Positions 56,504-64,000 of a stretch of 64,000 nt of DNA are shown in pieces. Each line of letters opens with the position of its first letter. Within the stretch, counting starts at the first letter, position 1. Below the pieces are notes generated by a model that was not told where the DNA came from, did no database searches, and saw only the letters and a list, made by a program, of their open reading frames with translations. The stretch is taken from NCBI GenBank assembly GCA_001931905.2, contig MSJI02000839.1:35959-99958 (forward strand), read 5' to 3'. A program made the translations under genes and the position numbers. The stretch is from Cladosporium sp. IMV 00045 (lineage: Eukaryota; Ascomycota; Dothideomycetes; Cladosporiales; Cladosporiaceae).

Positions 56504-57494
56504 TCAGCCAGCGAACTGCGCCTGCGCCTCCACCTGCGGCATAATACTCGCCAACGCCTCCTCGTCCATCTTCGTAAACGAGATCTGCACAGAAAGACAC
56601 GTCAGCAACATTCCATCTGGTCCAAAAAGGCATGATAAAACTCACCACCTCACCCCCCTCCCCCCCAAAAAGCGTCCCCTCCGCCCGACTCGCATTCACA
56701 ACCTTCCTGATGCGATCCTCCCAAACCCCGGACCAATTCCACTCGCCGGGCCTTCTAGCCCCGCCGGGTTGCGCTGCTGCTCGAGGCGATGTGTTTCCCT
56801 CCCCACTGCCACTGCCTTCACTTGCACTTCCAGCACTCGCACCGCCCAATTTTGCCGACGAAAACGCCTGCTCGCCCAGGACTTTCGCCCTGTGGCTGCG
56901 CCACGCGTGCCAGGCGCTTGGGTTCGCGGCGAGGGCGAGGGGGACTTCGTCCAGAATTTCCGGCACGGTGAAGGCGAGGCGGAGGAAGTGGAGGAGGGAG
57001 GCTATGTGTGGTGGTGAAGGAGGTGTGCCGGTCTCCGCCGGCTCTTCACTCTCGTCTTGCTTTCCAGCCTCCTCTTCATCTCTACTTCCACCATGCTGAC
57101 CGAACCACTCTGGAAACGCCCCGCTCAGCACCAGCCCTCCAGGCGGCAATTTCTCCTCATCCGCCGCGCTGAGCGTGCCGCCTCCCCTCTCGCGCGTGGA
57201 GTGCGTGTAAGTCGTCAGAGGCGTAACGAGGGGGTGGAAGACGTCTTGCTGGAAAGTGACGGTGGGCGCGCGGTCTGGATAGGTTTCTGGGAAGGAAATT
57301 TGGAAACGGAGGATGGCGTTGGTGTAGGGGCCTGTTGATTGAGAGGGTGGTGAGTATGAAGGAGGGAAATATGGGATTAGGGTAGCATGTGCAATGTACC
57401 TTTCCGCACGAACAGCACGCCCGTCCAGAGGAGTGGCTCCTCCGGCACGGGTGCTACGTAGAGGCCTTTGAGATTCGCATGTTTGAGACTGGCG
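56504..57494 (-). CDS. UBC-fold (E2-like) protein without a catalytic cysteine; 5' exon unresolved
   Basis: Exons on the minus strand: 57494-57400, 57331-56646 and 56584-56504, with introns 57399-57332 (68 nt) and 56645-56585 (61 nt); 286 aa plus an unresolved N-terminal exon, since the first exon listed begins after an acceptor (CGCACAG) in phase 2. The spliced product reads SLKHANLKGLYVAPVPEEPLLW, then GVLFVRKGPYTNAILRFQISFPETYPDRAP and VTFQQDVFHPLVTPLTTYT, a clear UBC core. Where E2 enzymes have HPN and the active Cys, it has HPLVTPL and no Cys, like AKTIP/FTS-type or UEV proteins. A 100-residue Ser/Gly/Glu linker precedes WNWSGVWEDRIRKVVNAS and a short conserved end (ISFTKMDEEALASIMPQVEA). 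Expected role: non-catalytic ubiquitin-fold adaptor, for example in vesicle trafficking; this is inference. Confidence 0.8.
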
Positions 57495-60400
57495 CTGTGC
57501 GAGAGAAAACGAGTCTGGTCAGTTTTCTACGATTCTACAAAATCATATGATCGAGCACTGCTCTGCACCGTGGATTTACAGTAGAGCTGCGCGCAAGGGG
57601 AGGATCTTCCTTTTTCCAAGAAAACGTACAAGTCTAAACACAGCTTCTGTCGCGCGAATGCGCGAGAACGCAGGGGCATGGTATGCGCATGTTTCGGTTG
57701 GCGGTGTGGGTTGTTCAAGGCATTTGCACGTGCGAGCAAAGGTGTTGGAGGGCTGTTACGTAGGCGGTGCTACACCGACAAGATGAGAGCTTCGAGCTTC
57801 GACCGAGACTTTCTTGTGGAGGGGGAAGACGATGGAGAGGGGGGACGACCGGGATTGTAGTGCGGCTACGCTGCTACGTGCTGCGTCTGACTGCACTCCA
57901 GGACTCCAGGGTGTGTATCACGGAGATCGATGAATGTAACAGATTGAGTGCTTGCTACGCACTGCTTGGTACTTGGAACGCAGAAAGCCACGAAAACACA
58001 CTCGCTCAGGCCGAGCATCTGCGAACAAAAGGGACGATTTGAGATTACAATTTCCACCGATCCATACATGCATGCATGCAAGCAACATGCAGGCAAGATC
58101 AAGCCAGGCACGATCTCAACGACACCCAGTCACGATATCCACCAACATCGCCAAAATCGTGCACGCGTGCATGTACCAAAGCTGGAAAGCATCCCTTCAT
58201 CAATATATCACCACTCCAATTTCCCCGATCAGGAAATTCCTCTCCTATGTACGTGACATCACATTTCCAATCGACCCTATCAGGCCTCGGAAACCGCAGA
58301 CCCAGTACGCGGGCGCTGCCGCCAGGAAAAATGTGACAGACCTCACGTGACCGACAGTTCATGCGGGTGATTCTGCTTTCATTCCCTTCGAACGCTTGGG
58401 GCGTGTGAATTGTGCGATTGCGATCGTTAAGAACCTGGGTGCATCGCATATAGCTCGGTGGGCTGGTGGTGGGGTGGCGTGGCGCACGAAAGATCAACCA
58501 AGCCAGCGCCTGGCTTCAAACAAGTCCAGCCAGACGCAACGAAATCCTCCGAGGACCGGAGCGGTGGAGTGGTGGACCGATTGTTTTAGCACTTGTGATC
58601 CCCATCGAAGAAGCCTTGGAGAGAGGGAAGGAAAAGGCAAAACGTCCGATCTGTTCTATCTTTTTCATCCACGAGCCCTCTCGAACCATTACGAACCGGC
58701 GTCCTGGGATTCGGGGCCGACGGGGCAGACGCGCAGGGTTCGAGACGGCGAGTAAATGGGAGCTATAACAACAACGGGCGGGCGATAATAGCAACGGACC
58801 GAGCTCCTCGCCATCATCATCCAACAGCAACGAATCCGGACAGACGGGGCGCGTGAACCTTCAACCTCCATCTCGCACCTCTCTTGCACAACACAACAAA
58901 TCATCAAGCCCCGCGGCTCAAAGAGCGCCATCGGGGAAATGCAGGACAAATCAAATAATTCCCCTTTTTTCTCGGAGCAGCACACGATTCGCCAGAAGCG
59001 CCAACGCCGGACTCAAAGCCAGGCGTGAATTGACTTTGTGCTTGCCTTACCGGGCGACTCTTTCGCGCTTAAAAGTGCGGTTCCGCGGGCCTTGTTCTCC
59101 CTGCCTGCCACTACCACCACACCAATACCTAGGACTCTCGCGCGCTTACGCCTCTGACACAACTTAACGGACGTGAGAGTTTCCCTTGCCTTGCGTTCCC
59201 TCCATCCGGAAGCTTTGCGTGCGTGCATGCGCGACCTGCACCGCCGTTAGACCTTGAAAAGGCTCCAATTTTTGTGGTTTTTTTGTGGCCTTTGTGTATC
59301 GTGTGCGCCGGCGGCCCCGGGTGGAGGGTTCACGTATAACATGTGCCCCGATCGCTATAGATCGCTACCTCCGTAGGACACGATGGGTTTGACCCGTCGT
59401 GGTGGATCGCCGAGGTCGTGAGGATCGAGCGAGAGGGAGGATCTTGGATCTTGCAGTAGTGTTTGGTGGAAATGCTTGTTTGGTTAGTCTACGTGCGGTA
59501 TGGTATGGAGGGTCGCACGGGGTGAGATCCATCTGGTGGCGGCGGCGCTTGTTGGGAAGCGCGATTTTGCGAGATGTTGCGAGCCTTGAAAGGCATCTCC
59601 CCCTCTTAGCGCGAAGGATCGCGGATGAGGGGAGGATGGTTCCCCGAGGTGCCGCGAGGATGTGTCTTGTACTTTGATGCTTTTGGAATGAAAGTGAGGG
59701 CTTTGGGAGAGGACAGTTGGTGTGGAAAGGTTTCCTTGATGACTGGGTACGGCTGGGTGATGAGGGTGTTGACGATGAAACAGCTACCGAGACGGTGGGC
59801 TGTTTGATGAAGAAAGCCGATTGATGTAATCATCATCATCAACCGCATCATCATGATTACCCGCGCAGTGGCGGCGGTGTAGGACAAAACGGCCTCGGCA
59901 ACGAGCTCTCTGGCTTGGAATCAGTGTCACAGATTCACACCGCTGTGCGGTACAGGGAGCCGCAACAATTTACCTAGTAAGTGACCGGGCGGTCTGGCGC
60001 GCAATTTGTTCATGGCTACGAGTCACAATCTATCCTGTTCTGCTGCAGTGTTACGACGGGGGAAGATCGCGAAAGGGGAGGAAAAATCGCTTTGTTGTTG
60101 CTTTGGTGCGCGCGGGACCGGTAGCGTTTGAGAAGCGGTCAGCTGGATGGTCGTGAAGGCGTCAATCGAGATTTCGTAAGGCAACCCCATGATCTAGCTT
60201 TCCCGGAATGTCGCCCATTGGCTTTATCCAATTTGTTACCGCGGCTCAAGGTTTGGTCCAGCGTCCTGCCACGCTTGCGTGTTGCTGCCGGCTGACTCTC
60301 GAGAACCGGGGTGTATCATGTTGCCGAAGGCAAAAAGCTGTCGGCGGGACATGTCCCACGCCACGAGATCAGCGTACAATACAGCAACAGGTCAACGGCC

Positions 60401-61640
60401 GGGTCCTACGGATCCGAATAGCCGGTGCTGGTGTCAGCAACGCAAAAAACATGCTCGCGGTGCTCCTTGACGGTGCAGCTGTTGCACACCGAGAACGACC
60501 GGCGATCCAAGCTCTCGGCGCGCCGAGGTTGCCCATCGGTAAAACGAACAATTACTGGAGACGATGGGTATGGAACCGTAAGGCCGACTTTATGTATCCA
60601 CACAGCATACTACTTTCACGCTGTTTCGGAATGGGACGTCGAAATCGGGTTGCGCAGATGCCTGATTTCTTCTAGCGCACAGCATTAGCGCGGGTGACAG
60701 TGGGTGCTGCTATTGCTGCATTCCTCTGTGTGATGGGTGATGCGACGAGATGAACAAAATTTGTCGTGCATCTGACAGATCACATCTCTCCCGACTCGGC
60801 GGGGGTGAGGGAGGCTCTCACAACCTTGAGCCGAAGCCTAAAGCGTGGTCGCGCAGGGTGGGTGCAGCTCGATTAGAGATTTGGCGAGGCGCACGACAGG
60901 TCGAATGGGAAAAGGCTTGCAGCTGGCCGCTGCCATGAGCGATTGCGGGTGCATAAAACCACCAAGCCTCGCCTCCCATGACGTCGGGACGATCTCTTTG
61001 AGCCCCAGGCCCGTCGAGCTGGGATGGCAGCGCTTAAGGTCATGTGGCCGTGCAGTGGTGGATGTCGCTAGAATAGGAGTCGAAGGATTCGAAACAGAGC
61101 CGTCTCAGATTGCCAGGCGAATGGGAGGGCGCAGAGGGCAAATTTCCCGGGCCGGACGGCGAGAGATGCAAACCAAGAACGTTTGGGATCCAAGCGGCAG
61201 CAAAGTGAGAGTAGGTTAGGGCATACCGGCTGTCTGTGTCGCGGCTCGCGTGGGAACCTTGCAAGCGCGATGGATGCATCTTGCAGCAAATCAGAATAGT
61301 AAACCCGAAGCGTTTTGTGTCACGCCTTCTTGGGTCGCCAGGCGCGCCCGTTGGATCCCTCCCTCCCCTCCCCTCCTCCCCTCTCTGTTGTGTGTGTCCC
61401 TTCTCACCGCTCAGATTCCCCGTTCCAAGGGACTGACTGTGACGAGACAGATAGATTGGCGAAACGTGGCAGCCCAACGGTGCCGACCGCCGGGGCAGAG
61501 GCGGTGGAAACACGAGGAGGTCACGACATGGCGCATAGCGACAGAGAGGAGTCAGTCAGTCGGTCAGTGGGTTTTTGTGCTGCGAGTGGTGGCCTCGGCG
61601 GGCTGCGTGCTCACACGCACATACACACGACCAGCGGATA

Positions 61641-61677
61641 GGCAAGCAGGCAGGCAAAGCAAGCCAGCCAGCAAGCC
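61641..61677. repeat. Degenerate GGCA/AGCC short repeat
   Basis: Alternating GGCAAGCA, GGCAGGCA and AGCCAGCC units form a degenerate tetranucleotide repeat. Confidence 0.6.
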
Positions 61678-62660
61678 CATCCAGACAGGCGAGGCGCGGA
61701 CAAGGGAGGCAGGCTGGAACCTTGGATCGCAGCAAATGCGGTGCGCCTGTTGATTGATTTTTTCTCGTTTTTTTGACTCGTGGCGGGCCTAGCAGGAGCA
61801 AGCGCGTGGGCCGGCCGGGCGAGGACTTTTGGGTTTGGGATGGATTGTGAGAGAGAGACGTAGCGGCGGAGACGGAAGCGCAGCCGGGGCACTCACGCCA
61901 GCGTCCCGCATATCGTGGCGGCAGCTACAAAGCCAAAAATCACGTTTGTAAGATACCTAGTATGGATGGTGAGCTTTAGCGAAGTCGCGACCTGCGCAAC
62001 CTTAACCCTACGTCGAGGGGAGTGCATTCAAATTGTGCTGTATGCATCGATGCGATGGCTACAATTTCTCTATGTGACACCGACTGCCGGGCGACATGGA
62101 CATGCCCTTGCAGGCGGACTCGGCTGGCCGTCTGTCTGTCTATGCACACCGCCTTGCAGATTGACGTTGGATGCCTTGACTCGGCCCAAAGCCAGCGTGC
62201 AAGGTGTGAGTAATTGCGCGCGAGTGTGTGGGTGGGTGCAGTTAGTCCTGTAACAGGCCGCGATGATGAATTGCGGCAGCGGTGACGTGCAACGACAGCA
62301 ACCCGACAAAGAAATTCATCCGGACGGGTGCCGCGAGATTGCAAGTGCCGTGCGGGTGGAAAGTGGGAAGAAAGGGTGGCACGGTGGATTGCATGCAAGA
62401 TGGAGTTTGCTGTTGAGTGGCAGGCCGGGAGGAGTGACGATCCCGTGATTTGGCAAGGCATCACCCGAGTAATGTCGGCGGCATGCACGGAATATAAGGA
62501 ACAAAAACGAAACGATACCTTAAGAGAGCCGATGAGACAGTCACAGCGCTTAACCCTCGCGATCGGGAGGGTTGCAGCGCAGGTGGAAGAATATGATACA
62601 TCGATGGTTGCCTGAGATTTATTAAATTGATTGATAGATTGCCTGACTGCATCAAAGCGA

Positions 62661-62676
62661 GCAGCAGCAGCAGCAG
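62661..62676. repeat. (GCA)n microsatellite
   Basis: Five GCA units plus one base. Confidence 0.8.
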
Positions 62677-62932
62677 GGCTGAACACAAACAGATGCGGCG
62701 AAGGGAGAGAGGCTCTGCTTGGGGGATGGGATTAATATGGAGGCGGCATGAGGGGCGTTCGCCTCGCGGGCACATGACGAGCGTGCAGGAACGGGGGTCC
62801 GAGAGTATGGGAGCAGGGGAGCTGGCGCCGGGGAGATGTTCCAGCGGGCCAGGATTTGCTTTTTGCGACTAGTCAGGCGCAGCACAGTAGTAAAAGTAGA
62901 ACAGCCGTGGAAGACAGTTAGTGGCGAGCAAG

Positions 62933-62958
62933 CTCAGGCTCAGACTCAGGCTCAGGCT
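62933..62958. repeat. Hexamer repeat CTCAGG/CTCAGA x4
   Basis: Four hexamers, one with G to A, plus a partial unit. Confidence 0.8.
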
Positions 62959-63828
62959 TTGCGCGGAGCAGGCTAATGTCAATGGACGAACCGGGGCCCA
63001 GAAAAGGCTGTCTGTCGTTGCCAGTTCCTCTCCCTGTGCCTGTGATGTGATGCGTGGTGCGGGATGATGCTGCCGCTCGACGGCTCTTGCGCCGGCCACC
63101 TGACACCCGGCGGCCGCGCGCCAATCATCAGGCGTACCGGCAACCTGGCTCACACAGACTGCTGCGGCCAGTGTTCTAGCGCGGAACAAGCGGGCGGCAA
63201 GGCGGCCTCGCTGTTTGTTGCCGGGGCTTGGTGCCAGGTACGGTCGACGCTAGGATCGGGCGGTGATGACATGGAAGCGTGCATGAGAGCGTATGTGCGT
63301 GTGTGTCCTTGTATCGAGACTCGGTGGACCCATGTCCTGGTCGCATCACGGTCGACTTGCTGGGTGGGAGAGGCCGCGACGGTAGTCTCCCGCTGCTGCT
63401 GGTCGGCTGTCAGGTCCTGCCTGATGCGTATGTATGTCGTCGGATGTCGGTATCGATGTATACACGTAGCTACAGAGCTAAAGCATTGCCTAGATTCACG
63501 ATACTGGCAATCTGTCAAGCCATCATGAGATTCATCAATGCCTGGCCTGTCCCATGGCGCAGGTTCGGCATTCATCCCGTGCATGCAGTAGATACAGGCA
63601 GAACGTACGTACATCCACATATGCATGCTGTATGGACGGTCAAACGACAGGTATCTTTCATCTGACCATGCATTCCGTGTGGTTACATCTTTTGGAGAAG
63701 AGTTCGATAGTGATGTTTATCCTCACGGTCAAAGGGAAATGGCGAGCAACATCATCCCTCCTTCCTAGATGCTGACCGCCGTGTCACTGACTCTACACGC
63801 TCATCACCGTCGACATCCCGCGACAAAC

Positions 63829-64000
63829 TTACTTTCGCCGAAAAAGATAGTTGGCATGCACATAAATCATGTAGCCACAACACGAACCCAGCACACTCCA
63901 CCCGTCGCGGCAGTCAAACAGCGCTAGCCCCATGCTCGCCGCCCGGCAGTCAGGGGCCGCCTTGCTGCCAGATCTCGCGCCCCGGAAGCTTGCCCTGGCC
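63829..64000 (-). other. Possible 3' end of a gene entering from the right
   Basis: On the minus strand a frame is open from the window edge to TAA at 63831-63829 (about 56 codons). It contains SMGLALFDCRDGWSVLGSCC and then GYMIYVHANYLFRRK, which could be a short membrane-associated C terminus. The length is within chance, and I recognise no family. Confidence 0.25.

Larger units (their letters stand above)
57495..63828. other. Long region without recognisable genes (about 6.3 kb)
   Basis: It includes the unresolved 5' exon and promoter of the UBC-fold gene in its first few hundred bases. The rest holds only short frames of up to about 235 codons with no recognisable domain. Several simple repeats are scattered through it: CATG/ATGC units at 58067-58096, ATC units at 59829-59856, a pyrimidine tract at 61354-61388, GGCAAGCA-like units at 61641-61677, (GCA)n at 62661-62676 and CTCAGG units at 62933-62958. 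No tRNA, rRNA or transposon protein was recognised. Confidence 0.5.

Noticed and set aside
58725..58750. Possible tRNA B-box (GGTTCGAGAC)
   Set aside because: It does not match GGTTCGANTCC fully, and I could not pair an acceptor stem or find an A-box at the right distance.
60208..60675. A 155-codon plus-strand frame in the right-hand region
   Set aside because: No recognisable motif, mixed composition, and competing overlapping frames of similar length.
62000..62686. A 236-codon minus-strand frame in the right-hand gene-poor region
   Set aside because: The product is Arg/Ser/His-rich with no domain or hydrophobic pattern and no supporting splice or leader signals. In GC-rich DNA such frames are expected by chance.

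Overview
The window is nuclear DNA of a filamentous ascomycete fungus. Genes are compact and carry short spliceosomal introns of about 50-150 nt with GTATGT, GTGAGT or GTAAGT donors and CTAAC/CTGAC branch sites. The gene families (DUF3176 membrane protein, fungal rhodopsin/PTH11-like receptor, fungal arylsulfotransferase, GH53 galactanase, PRPP synthetase with an insert) are typical of Pezizomycotina. The protein style suggests Dothideomycetes (black-yeast/Capnodiales-like), but that placement is inference, not proof.

Layout from left to right. 0-10 kb: 3' part of an acetyl-CoA acetyltransferase, a DUF3176 membrane protein and the INCENP (Sli15-type) subunit of the chromosomal passenger complex. 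10-22 kb: a Ser-rich hypothetical protein, a secreted arylsulfotransferase-like protein, CCT3 chaperonin, a secreted chitin-binding (CBM14-like) protein and a BTB protein. 22-34 kb: a type-B carboxylesterase with a frameshift, a CHY zinc-finger protein, a secreted alpha/beta hydrolase, the p24 cargo receptor ERV25, a small Cys-rich candidate gene, a secreted amidase and a 3-hydroxyisobutyrate-dehydrogenase-like enzyme. 35-41 kb: condensin SMC2 and a GH53 endo-galactanase. 41.5-50 kb: a rhodopsin-like receptor and a PRS5-type PRPP synthetase around a 20-N scaffold gap. 50-57.5 kb: an unusual Rho-like GTPase, a FAD monooxygenase, a conserved hypothetical gene interrupted by an in-frame TAG, and a UBC-fold protein without a catalytic cysteine. 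57.5-64 kb: about 6.4 kb with no recognisable gene apart from a possible ORF at the edge.

The most important structural observation is at the gap. The sequence left of the N run (43135-46326) and right of it (46347-49344) are two diverged copies of the same locus, each broken by the gap in a different gene. PRPP synthetase differences that I compared are synonymous, while the intergenic DNA differs by many substitutions, indels and one non-homologous replacement. This looks like two haplotypes or homeologs placed end to end by scaffolding, or a real tandem duplication. A 16-bp perfect palindrome plus a CACGTG box are kept in both copies.

No operon-like or defence system was found. Genes are mostly independent housekeeping or secreted-enzyme loci. 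INCENP and SMC2 both act on mitotic chromosomes but lie 26 kb apart.
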